8,731 nt of DNA from JBBRUG01 sp038247995 (GCA_038247995.1 JBBRUG010000264.1:1-8731), one strand, 5' to 3'. Counted from the stretch's first letter, positions 1-5,402 are shown. Made by a program: numbers and translations. Notes: a model not told the origin generated them from the sequence alone.

Positions 1-193
1 AGCGGGAGAGGGGTTTCCGACCGCATCAGGACGCCATTCTTCGGCGGCTCCCCCTGCTCCCCTTGAGGGAGAAGGGGGCTGGGGGGATGAGGGAAATAGC
101 GCATTGGGACGCGATCCTGTAAAAACCCTACACCTGCAAGGAGGGGGCCACCCGGTTCAGTGCCTTCAGAGGCCAATCAGGCTGTTCAGTGTG
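1..193. other. Intergenic region without a recognised gene
   Basis: No reading frame here has recognisable protein character. The frame starting near 160 on the plus strand runs antisense to the lipoprotein gene and gives an arginine- and cysteine-rich product typical of a shadow frame. Apart from the hairpin at 47-93, only an AAGGAGGGGG purine run near 139-148 stands out. It looks like a Shine-Dalgarno sequence but has no credible gene after it. Confidence 0.5.
47..93. repeat. REP-like GC-rich hairpin element
   Basis: This intergenic stretch has nested inverted arms. CCCCCT (50-55) pairs with AGGGGG (73-78) and CTCCC (57-61) pairs with GGGAG (67-71), leaving a CTTGA loop and one G/A mismatch, so the stem has 11 pairs. 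A run of G and a GATGAGGG tail follow. The general form (C-rich arm, short loop, G-rich arm, then GGCTGGGGG and GAGGG) resembles multicopy intergenic palindromes found in many GC-rich bacteria. Copy number in this genome cannot be judged from one copy. It lies downstream of the minus-strand lipoprotein gene and could mark or stabilise a transcript end, but there is no T-run of intrinsic-terminator type beside it. Confidence 0.5.
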
Positions 194-691
194 CTAGGGT
201 TGGAAGAAGAGTTGATAGCCGCCGTTACGCGCGCCGCGGGCGGAAATCCGGTAGCGAACTAACCCCGCGTCGTCGCTGCGCACGATGCTGCTGCGGGTCA
301 CCTGTGTATCCGGCCGTCCGGCTACCGCGAAAGCTTGTGCGCCGTCGGGTTGGAGCAGTTCGATCTCCAGATCGCCCGACTCAAGCGCCACAATCGCAAT
401 CACCTGTAGCTCCGCCGGGCCGTTGCTTACCTGTACAGTGCGCTCTTCGTTGCCTTCCGCGCTGACGAACGAACTGCTCACATTGCCTACTCCGCCGGCC
501 AGGTCGATCGTCGTTGCCTCGCCACTCACGAGCATACAGCCGCTCAGGGTGAATAACAGCCCTAGTGTGAAAAGTAGGCCAACCAGTTGACGACGAAAGA
601 CCAAAGACCAAAGACCAAAGGCGTTATCCGTCTGTCGTCTTTCCACGTCTACTGCCTCCTGCCTCCTGCCTCTTGCCTCCTGACCCGTCAT
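194..691 (-). CDS. Small putative lipoprotein, function unknown
   Basis: The product is at most 165 residues. A hydrophobic stretch around residues 36-49 (LVGLLFTLGLLFTL) ends in LSGC, a lipobox with Cys52 as the probable lipidated residue, so export and membrane anchoring are inferred. The mature part (about 114 residues) is rich in Val, Ser, Glu and Gly and reads like beta strands, ending GGYQLFFQP. It loosely recalls pre-peptidase C-terminal-type beta-sandwich domains, but I do not recognise the family. The start is uncertain. The ATG at 689-691 overlaps the TGA of the upstream gene (ATGA) but puts 51 residues before the lipobox, many encoded by heptamer repeats. GTG at codon 16 (644-646) has GGAGG 8 nt upstream. 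TTG at codon 30 (602-604) gives the most normal signal-peptide length (22 residues). It is probably the last gene of the ftsY cluster. Confidence 0.6.
   Translation of the reverse strand: MTGQEARGRRQEAVDVERRQTDNAFGLWSLVFRRQLVGLLFTLGLLFTLSGCMLVSGEATTIDLAGGVGNVSSSFVSAEGNEERTVQVSNGPAELQVIAIVALESGDLEIELLQPDGAQAFAVAGRPDTQVTRSSIVRSDDAGLVRYRISARGARNGGYQLFFQP
596..620. repeat. Heptamer tandem repeat, AAAGACC x3.6
   Basis: AAAGACC occurs at 596-602, 603-609 and 610-616, with a partial AAAG at 617-620, and with no mismatch. It lies within the annotated 5' part of the lipoprotein gene, just before the signal-peptide hydrophobic core, where the reverse strand reads GLWSLVF. The repeat is direct sequence evidence. 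Its origin and role are unknown. Confidence 0.9.
653..680. repeat. Heptamer tandem repeat, TGCCTCC x4
   Basis: TGCCTCC occurs at 653-659, 660-666 and 674-680, with a one-base variant TGCCTCT at 667-673. On the minus strand it reads as GGAGGCA units, which look like repeated Shine-Dalgarno cores. It falls immediately downstream of the zinc-ribbon gene stop, inside the putative lipoprotein N-terminus (QEARGRRQEA). By accident or selection it may supply the ribosome binding site for a GTG start at 644-646. Confidence 0.9.
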
Positions 692-891
692 CCGTACGAC
701 TCAGGCCGAAATTCAGCGCTATATGTTGCCGACTCAGGCACCATCTCGACCCGTGCGGGGCGGCGGCTGATCACCCGCACAGTGGTGCCGCAATTCAAAT
801 TGGCGCACACAAGCATGGCGCCGACAGCAACATAATCCAGCAAGGCGAGCTTCTGCTTGCAGGCGGGGCACTTCACAACTTCCAGGCCCAT
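688..891 (-). CDS. LysW-like zinc-ribbon protein
   Basis: This 67-residue protein has four cysteines in a zinc-ribbon pattern, C8-x2-C11 (CPAC) and C29-x4-C34 (CANLNC). Spacing and surrounding residues recall LysW, the amino-group carrier protein of lysine/arginine biosynthesis: CPxC, then a V-G-x-x-x-x-C turn, then V-x-V-I-S-x-x-P-x-R-x-E. In LysW proper the end is acidic (EDWGE-like), and its terminal glutamate carries the biosynthetic intermediate. Here the tail is EFRPESYG, ending in glycine, so carrier function is not supported. A GAGG sits 5 nt before the ATG, and the gene starts 12 bp after the ftsY stop, so the two are probably co-transcribed. No lysine or arginine biosynthesis gene is nearby. 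It may be a structural or regulatory zinc protein; role unknown. Confidence 0.75.
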   Translation of the reverse strand: MGLEVVKCPACKQKLALLDYVAVGAMLVCANLNCGTTVRVISRRPARVEMVPESATYSAEFRPESYG

Positions 892-903
892 AACGTCCTC
901 ACA

Positions 904-1875
904 TCAGGTTCCAAGCAGCGAATCTACAAACGTCTGCGCATCGAACATCGCCAGGTCGCCCATCTTTTCGCCGGTGCCCAAGTAGCGAATCGGTCGCTCG
1001 ATATCCTGGCTGATCGCGAAGGCGATCCCACCCTTTGCCGTGCCGTCCATCTTTGTCACTGCTACATCAGTAACATTGGCCGACTTCATAAATGCTTTTG
1101 CCTGGAGCACACCGTTCTGGCCGGTGGTGGCATCAATCACCAGCAGCACCTCATGCGGCGCGTCGGGCAACTTCCGCGCAATGATATTGCGGACTTTCTC
1201 TAGTTCTTGCATCAGGTTCTGTTTTGCCTGGAGCCGCCCGGCAGTGTCGATAATCAGAATGTCGACTTGCTGTTCCAACGCGGCATCAACCGCCTTGTAC
1301 ACCACTGCCGCAGCGTCGGCGCCCTGGCCGATACTCACGCAGGGCACGCCCACGCGCTCAGCCCACGTCTCCAGTTGCTCCGTTGCCGCTGCCCGGAAGG
1401 TGTCACCGGCGGCCAAGAGCACCTTCTTGCCGAAGCGGTTCTGGTAACGATGCGCCAGTTTGGCGATTAATGTCGTCTTGCCGGCGCCATTCACGCCAAC
1501 AACCAGCACCACATACGGTGTGGCCTGCCGCGGTTGCTGCCCGGCATGCTCTTGCAGCACGCTCACCATTTCCGCCTTGAGCATATCACGCGCCTCGCGC
1601 GCCTTCTTCGTGCCATAACGATTGACCCGGTCGATCGTGCGATTCACCAGGTACTGGGTTGTTTCCAGGCCCACATCGCCCTGGATCAGCGCCTCTTCCA
1701 AGTCGTCCCACAGCTGATCGGTGATCGGATCATCATTCGCAAAGAGCCGCGAGATCTGGCCAAAAATGCCCTGGCGCGATTTTTCAAGGCTCGTATTAAC
1801 CTGCTCTTCTTCCTGTTGCGCCTCGACCTCGGAGCGCGGTGCGTCCTGGCCACGGCCAAAGAGACGTTTAAACAT
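904..1875 (-). CDS. ftsY: Signal recognition particle receptor FtsY
   Basis: FtsY is the membrane-associated GTPase that docks SRP-ribosome complexes at the Sec translocon. The 323-residue product has a short N-terminus beginning MFKRLFGR, a basic amphipathic start suited to membrane contact, then a brief Gln/Glu-rich linker in place of the long acidic A domain of E. coli. The four-helix N domain spans roughly 30-110. The G domain follows: P-loop GVNGAGKT (127-134), DTFRAAATEQL insertion-box region (158-168), DTAGRL (210-215), TKMDGTAKGG (274-283) and GTGEKMGDL (300-308), ending in the usual FVDSLLG. All GTPase motifs are intact. The ATG is preceded by AAGGA with an 11-nt gap. It heads a minus-strand cluster with the zinc-ribbon and lipoprotein genes and diverges from the kinase gene. 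Confidence 0.97.
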   Translation of the reverse strand: MFKRLFGRGQDAPRSEVEAQQEEEQVNTSLEKSRQGIFGQISRLFANDDPITDQLWDDLEEALIQGDVGLETTQYLVNRTIDRVNRYGTKKAREARDMLKAEMVSVLQEHAGQQPRQATPYVVLVVGVNGAGKTTLIAKLAHRYQNRFGKKVLLAAGDTFRAAATEQLETWAERVGVPCVSIGQGADAAAVVYKAVDAALEQQVDILIIDTAGRLQAKQNLMQELEKVRNIIARKLPDAPHEVLLVIDATTGQNGVLQAKAFMKSANVTDVAVTKMDGTAKGGIAFAISQDIERPIRYLGTGEKMGDLAMFDAQTFVDSLLGT

Positions 1876-1934
1876 GCGGACAAATATCCTTTCAGCGCAT
1901 TGCTGCGTGCTGCATATCGCTCATCCTCGTCCCC

Positions 1935-1984
1935 TCACCCGCTCGATCGTTCACCCGCTCGATCGTTATTACCGCTCGATCGTT
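1935..1984. repeat. Three direct repeats around CCGCTCGATCGTT
   Basis: A 16-bp unit, TCACCCGCTCGATCGT, is perfectly tandem at 1935-1950 and 1951-1966. A third copy of the 13-bp core CCGCTCGATCGTT follows at 1972-1984. Each contains the palindrome CGATCG. The array lies 60 to 109 bp upstream of the ftsY start codon. If the candidate TATAAT at 1999-2004 is the ftsY -10, the array falls around and just after the transcription start. It could be an operator array or a neutral expansion. Confidence 0.85.
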
Positions 1985-1998
1985 CTCCCACTCTCCGC

Positions 1999-2027
1999 AT
2001 TATAGCGCACACCGCGCCTGATTTGCG
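1999..2027 (-). promoter_or_regulatory. Candidate ftsY promoter (minus strand)
   Basis: On the minus strand a perfect TATAAT occupies 2004-1999, about 124 bp before the ftsY ATG. The -35 position at 17-bp spacing (2027-2022) reads CGCAAA, which is a poor match, so the call rests on the -10 alone. The direct-repeat array lies just downstream. Confidence 0.35.
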
Positions 2028-2051
2028 GCAGTACGACCCAGCCAGTATACT
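2023..2051 (+). promoter_or_regulatory. Candidate histidine kinase promoter
   Basis: TTGCGG (2023-2028), a 17-bp spacer and TATACT (2046-2051) form a plausible sigma-70-type promoter. Transcription would begin near 2058, leaving a leader of about 70 nt before the kinase ATG. The -35 overlaps the candidate -35 of the divergent ftsY promoter. The -10 hexamer is the same as in the stronger rpsL promoter. Confidence 0.4.
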
Positions 2052-2129
2052 AAATACTACCAATTCCATTCCTGCCACTTTAGCATCCAACTTCTGTTCC
2101 GCCGGAATCGCAAAAAGTGTAAACCCTTT

Positions 2130-4208
2130 ATGAATGAGCCGTCGCTTTCAAGCCTCGCTGATGAGCATTCACGCGACGATTTGGTCCTTCAACTTCAGGC
2201 TGCGCTGGAGGCATTGCAGGTTGAACGTACGGCCCATGCCGCGACAACGGAACGGTTTACCGGGCAGATCGAACGGCAACAGGCGATTCTCGATGCGATT
2301 AACGATTCATTCTGGTTCAAAGACAGCAAACTGCGTTACCAGGCGGTAAATGCCGCCTTCTGTCGGTTGCATAAACTCTCCCGTGCGGCGGTGATCGGTT
2401 TTACCTCTGATGAAATATTGCCTGCCCACGTTGCGTTAGGTATTCGCACCAGCGATACCTGGGCCTTCGAGACGGGTAAACTGTATCGCAGCGAAGTACG
2501 GCTTGAGCTTGGTTCTGGTGTGGCGGTCTGGATCGAAACGACGAAGCAGGTCATCTCCGATGCCTCAGGTACGCAATTCGGCTTAGTTGGCATGTCGCGC
2601 GATGTTACAGTGCGTCGGAATGCCGAAGAGGCGCTGCGGGCGAGTGAACAGCGTTATCGACGGCTCGTGCAGAGCCTGCCCGATACGACGGTGATCCTGA
2701 TTGATCACGACTTACGTTGGATCATCGGCGATGGCGCACATTTGGCGGTATTGGGCGTCACCGTTGCGAACGCTACCGGGTTGCCAATCAATGTCGCCTT
2801 CCATGATCCGATTGCAGTCCCGCTGATCCAGATCGCGCGTGCCGCATTGCAGGGCCGCCTTGCGAGCGAACAGCTAACTATTGGGCAGCGCATTTTCCAC
2901 GCTCAGGCTACGCCCCTCACGCTCGATGATGCGGGCGCCCCAGGCGTCTTACTCGTTTTGCAAGATATCACCGGTCAGGTACATGCGGAAGCTGCGCGCT
3001 TGCAGATTGAACGCACGCTCCAAGAATCACAGCGTCAAGAGAGTCTTGGCCTGCTCGCCGGCGGGATTGCCCACGATTTCAACAATCTGCTTACCGGCAT
3101 CCTGGGCCATGCTGAACTGACCTTGCTCGATACCGATCCCGCTGACCCACGCTCCGCCAGTTTAAAGCAGATCATCTCGGGCACTCAATATGCCGCCAAG
3201 CTGGCCAGCCAGTTGCTTGCCTACGCCGGACGTGGGCGTTACCTTATTCAATCGCTGAATCTCAACACCCTCGTCGCGTCAATGACGGAATTGATCCGCG
3301 TGTCGCTGCCAAAGTCATCTACTGTTGAGTATGCGCTGCATCCGGCTCTGCCCCTGATTGCCGGCGACACCGCCCAGATCCAGCAAGTTGTCCTAAACTT
3401 ACTCACCAATGCTGCCGATGCGCTCATCAATGACGCAGGTGTTGTTCGCTTGAAGACTGATCTGGTTGAACTAACTGCGGGTGAGATCCATGCCCTTCAA
3501 CCGGGTAGTGGTGTGCCTGCGGGGATGTATGTGCTTCTCGAAGTGGCTGATACCGGATGCGGTATGGATGCCCATACGCTGGCCCATCTCTTCGATCCTT
3601 TCTTTACCACCAAGCAAACTGGGCGCGGGTTAGGGCTGGCGGCTGTGCGGGGCATTGTGCAAGGCCACCAGGGTTTGTTAGCCGTCCAGAGTAGAACCGG
3701 CGAGGGCACTACTTTTCGGATCTGGCTTCCTGTTGCCACTGCACCCGTTGGAGCGGTGTCGGTAACGCAACCCCAACCGTTGCAGGGCGGCACAGTCATT
3801 GTGATCGATGATGAACCTGATGTGCGTGCCGTCGCCGGCGCGATGCTTCAACGCCTCGGCTTTATCGTCTATGAAGCTGCCGATGGTGAAACCGGCACGC
3901 GCAAGGTTTTCGACCATGGTTCCGCCCTTGCCGCAGTCTTGATCGATCTCACAATGCCCGGTGTCAGTGGCGACATTGTCGCCCGCTTAATTCGCTCGCG
4001 CCATCCCCATCTGCCGATTATCCTGATGAGCGGTTATCACGCCGAGGAGATCACGCGCGAACACACTGATCTGCATACGCTGACTTTTCTGCACAAACCC
4101 TTTACCCTCGATGCGCTCCGCATAGCGTTAGCCAATGCTGCACAATGGCATGCCAGTGACACTTCAGAACCGAGAGCGCAGAGTGGAGAGCGCAGAGCAG
4201 AGAACTGA
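2130..4208 (+). CDS. Soluble PAS-PAS hybrid histidine kinase
   Basis: This 692-residue sensor kinase autophosphorylates on histidine and should pass phosphate to its own receiver domain. A short coiled-coil-like N-terminus (about 15-55) leads to a PAS domain (about 50-165, ending in GLVGMSRDVTVRR, a PAC-like end) and a second PAS (about 172-285, ending LLVLQDITGQ). The HisKA H-box is GGIAHDFNNLLTGI with His315, the HDFNN subtype. The ATPase domain shows an N-box (QQVVLNLLTNAADAL, 418-432), DTGCGMD (474-480), FDPFFTTK (488-495) and GRGLGLA (498-504). The receiver (about 554-670) has acidic IDDE (559-562), phosphoacceptor Asp606 (LIDLTMPG), Ser634 and Lys656. There are no membrane segments, so a cytoplasmic signal is inferred; no ligand residues can be assigned. 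No Shine-Dalgarno sequence is evident before the ATG. The C-terminal tail EPRAQSGERRAEN is encoded by repeats. No HPt or cognate regulator gene is in the window. Confidence 0.93.
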   Translation: MNEPSLSSLADEHSRDDLVLQLQAALEALQVERTAHAATTERFTGQIERQQAILDAINDSFWFKDSKLRYQAVNAAFCRLHKLSRAAVIGFTSDEILPAHVALGIRTSDTWAFETGKLYRSEVRLELGSGVAVWIETTKQVISDASGTQFGLVGMSRDVTVRRNAEEALRASEQRYRRLVQSLPDTTVILIDHDLRWIIGDGAHLAVLGVTVANATGLPINVAFHDPIAVPLIQIARAALQGRLASEQLTIGQRIFHAQATPLTLDDAGAPGVLLVLQDITGQVHAEAARLQIERTLQESQRQESLGLLAGGIAHDFNNLLTGILGHAELTLLDTDPADPRSASLKQIISGTQYAAKLASQLLAYAGRGRYLIQSLNLNTLVASMTELIRVSLPKSSTVEYALHPALPLIAGDTAQIQQVVLNLLTNAADALINDAGVVRLKTDLVELTAGEIHALQPGSGVPAGMYVLLEVADTGCGMDAHTLAHLFDPFFTTKQTGRGLGLAAVRGIVQGHQGLLAVQSRTGEGTTFRIWLPVATAPVGAVSVTQPQPLQGGTVIVIDDEPDVRAVAGAMLQRLGFIVYEAADGETGTRKVFDHGSALAAVLIDLTMPGVSGDIVARLIRSRHPHLPIILMSGYHAEEITREHTDLHTLTFLHKPFTLDALRIALANAAQWHASDTSEPRAQSGERRAEN

Positions 4209-4213
4209 GAATT
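4172..4213. repeat. Degenerate heptamer repeats over kinase 3' end
   Basis: Six consecutive 7-base units can be read: GAGAGCG, CAGAGTG, GAGAGCG, CAGAGCA, GAGAACT, GAGAATT. The first 12 bases (GAGAGCGCAGAG) recur exactly 14 bases later. The array encodes the last residues of the kinase, supplies its TGA stop (4206-4208) and runs a few bases beyond. It looks like repeat DNA that replaced or extended the original gene end. Confidence 0.75.
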
Positions 4214-4214
4214 T

Positions 4215-4234
4215 GGTATCTATCGGTATCTATA
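4215..4234. repeat. Ten-base tandem duplication
   Basis: GGTATCTATC (4215-4224) is followed directly by GGTATCTATA (4225-4234), with one mismatch. It follows the kinase stop codon closely and is too short and AT-rich to fold into a terminator. No function is apparent. Confidence 0.6.
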
Positions 4235-4261
4235 CGATGATTAATTCTGTCCTCGTGGCTC

Positions 4262-4282
4262 CTCCTGACTCCTGACTCCTGC
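4262..4282. repeat. Heptamer tandem repeat, CTCCTGA x3
   Basis: CTCCTGA occurs at 4262-4268 and 4269-4275, then CTCCTGC at 4276-4282. It ends 2 bp before the -35 hexamer of the rpsL promoter, in the position of an UP element, although it is not AT-rich. Confidence 0.8.
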
Positions 4283-4284
4283 GT

Positions 4285-4313
4285 TTGACAGCACTCCGCC
4301 GCAGTGCTATACT
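4285..4313 (+). promoter_or_regulatory. Strong str operon (rpsL) promoter
   Basis: A perfect -35 TTGACA (4285-4290), exactly 17 bp of spacer and a -10 TATACT (4308-4313, one mismatch to consensus) make this the best promoter in the window. Transcription should start near 4320, giving a leader of about 150 nt before rpsL. The spacer is an inverted repeat: AGCACT (4290-4295) and AGTGCT (4303-4308) overlap the last -35 base and the first -10 base. A repressor bound there would directly block RNA polymerase; no such factor is known to me for this operon. Confidence 0.85.
4290..4308. promoter_or_regulatory. Palindromic element in rpsL promoter spacer
   Basis: AGCACT and AGTGCT arms flank CCGCCGC. 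The inner 15 bases (4292-4306, CACTCCGCCGCAGTG) match 13 of 15 with bases 8554-8568 upstream of tuf (CACTGCGCAGCAGTG). The shared sequence and symmetry suggest a common binding site, but no binding protein is identified. Confidence 0.45.
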
Positions 4314-4362
4314 TCCATATCGCTGCGCTCCTGCGTAAGCTTGATATCTGTATGCTGTGCTG

Positions 4363-4392
4363 GCCTTAGCTAAGGCGTCGCTTCACGCGACG
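4363..4392 (+). promoter_or_regulatory. Structured element in rpsL leader
   Basis: A perfect 14-bp palindrome, GCCTTAGCTAAGGC (4363-4376), abuts a hairpin with CGTCGC (4376-4381), loop TTCAC (4382-4386) and GCGACG (4387-4392). C4376 belongs to both. As RNA the second hairpin should form readily. The palindrome has no loop and is more likely a DNA-level site or an intermolecular contact. A ribosomal-protein or EF-binding leader is conceivable, but no known leader motif is recognised. Confidence 0.45.
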
Positions 4393-4469
4393 ACCAGAAA
4401 AGGCCGAGCATCTTATTTTGTTTAAAGCAATAAGCTGTACCAGGCGTCTGTGAGAAGAGGAGTTTTTGG

Positions 4470-4904
4470 ATGCCGACAATTAACCAATTGGTTCGCAAGC
4501 CGCGCAAACCGGTCGAGAAGAAAACCAAAGCCCCGGCGCTGCGCTTCACGTACAACTCGCTGAAGGGCAAGTTGACGCGCGGCAAAGGTTCGCCTCAGAA
4601 GCGTGGCGTGTGTACCAAGGTGGCGACAGTGACGCCGAAGAAGCCGAACTCGGCGCTGCGCAAGATCGCTCGGGTGCGGCTCTCCAACGGGATCGAGGTT
4701 ACGGCCTATATTCCCGGTGAGGGTCACAATTTGCAGGAGCACTCAGTCGTGCTCATTCGTGGTGGTCGTGTGAAGGACCTGCCTGGTGTGCGCTATCACA
4801 TTGTGCGTGGCACGCTTGATACCCAGGGTGTGAATGGCCGTAAGCAGGGTCGCTCGAAGTATGGAACGAAGAAGAATGCCCAGGCTGTGGGCAAGAAGCG
4901 GTAA
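4470..4904 (+). CDS. rpsL: 30S ribosomal protein S12
   Basis: S12 lines the decoding centre of the small subunit and governs translational accuracy and streptomycin response. The 144-residue product has the classic blocks: TINQLVRK (3-10), SPQKRGVCTKV (41-51), TPKKPNSALRK (55-65), IPGEGHNLQEHSVVLIRGGR (81-100) and VKDLPGVRYHIVRG (101-114). Lys57 and Lys58 sit at the E. coli Lys42/43 positions, so it looks like the streptomycin-sensitive type. Asp103 is the site methylthiolated by RimO in some bacteria. An insertion of about 14 residues (FTYNSLKGKLTRGKG, 26-40) compared with E. coli resembles the longer form in Firmicutes. AGAGGAG lies 7 nt before the ATG. It is the first gene of the str operon, 9 bp before rpsG. 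Confidence 0.98.
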   Translation: MPTINQLVRKPRKPVEKKTKAPALRFTYNSLKGKLTRGKGSPQKRGVCTKVATVTPKKPNSALRKIARVRLSNGIEVTAYIPGEGHNLQEHSVVLIRGGRVKDLPGVRYHIVRGTLDTQGVNGRKQGRSKYGTKKNAQAVGKKR

Positions 4905-4913
4905 GGAGCGCCA

Positions 4914-5387
4914 ATGTCTCGCCGAAGCAACTTCACCAAGCGCACCATCGGCCACGATGCCCGCTATGATAGCGTGCTGGTGCAAAAGTTCATCAATAAG
5001 GTTATGGAGCGCGGCAAGAAGAGCACTGCCGAGCGCATTGTGTACGACGCGATGGATATTGCCGCTGATCGTCTTAAGAAGGGCCAGATGGAAGTCTTCG
5101 AACAGGCACTGCGTAATGCCAGTCCGGCGATCGAAGTCAAGCCCAAGCGTGTCGGCGGTGCTACCTATCAGGTGCCTGTCGAGGTGAAGAGCGATCGGCG
5201 CTACGGTCTTGCGATGCGCTGGCTGCTTACCGCTTCACGCGGTCGCAGCGGTCGCCCGATGCACGAGCGCTTGGCCGCCGAACTAATCGACGCTTATAAC
5301 AATACTGGCAATACGATTAAGCGCAAGGAAGACGTCCATAAGATGGCCGAAGCCAACCGTGCTTTCGCTCACTATGGTCGCCTTTAA
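4914..5387 (+). CDS. rpsG: 30S ribosomal protein S7
   Basis: S7 nucleates assembly of the 30S head and contacts the exit-site tRNA. The 157-residue product is of normal length. It starts MSRRSNFTKR, carries VMERGKKSTAERIVYDA (30-46) and the conserved VKPKRVGGATYQVPVEV block (around 75-91), then RYGLAMRWLL, and ends EANRAFAHYGRL without the C-terminal extension of some E. coli strains. Its Shine-Dalgarno AAGGAG overlaps the rpsL TAA stop, with an ATG a few bases on, so the two genes are translationally close. In E. coli S7 represses translation of this operon through the rpsL-rpsG gap. Here the gap is only 9 nt, so any such control would have to use another site. Confidence 0.98.
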   Translation: MSRRSNFTKRTIGHDARYDSVLVQKFINKVMERGKKSTAERIVYDAMDIAADRLKKGQMEVFEQALRNASPAIEVKPKRVGGATYQVPVEVKSDRRYGLAMRWLLTASRGRSGRPMHERLAAELIDAYNNTGNTIKRKEDVHKMAEANRAFAHYGRL

Positions 5388-5402
5388 TCCAGGCGCATTC
5401 CC

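Noticed and set aside
653..680. The heptamer tracts as a CRISPR array
   Set aside because: The units are 7 bases with no unique spacers between them, and no cas gene is nearby.
673..1203. A 176-codon plus-strand frame opposite ftsY and the zinc-ribbon gene
   Set aside because: It is antisense to two well-supported genes and has no domain features.
1534..2133. A 199-codon plus-strand frame across the ftsY 5' end and the ftsY-kinase gap
   Set aside because: It is antisense to ftsY, and its tail translates the direct repeats into LDRSPARSLL-type low complexity. There is no homology-like pattern.
4222..4238. A terminator after the histidine kinase
   Set aside because: Only a short AT-rich stem with a bulge (ATC/GAT plus GTA/TAC) can be drawn and no T-run follows, so no kinase terminator can be supported.
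4422..4742. Minus-strand frames opposite rpsL
   Set aside because: They lie opposite a highly conserved ribosomal protein gene and have no ribosome binding site.
4470..4904. The extra segment in S12 (residues 26-40) as a novel insertion
   Set aside because: A similar insertion before PQKRGVC is familiar from Firmicutes S12 proteins, so it is a known family variant.
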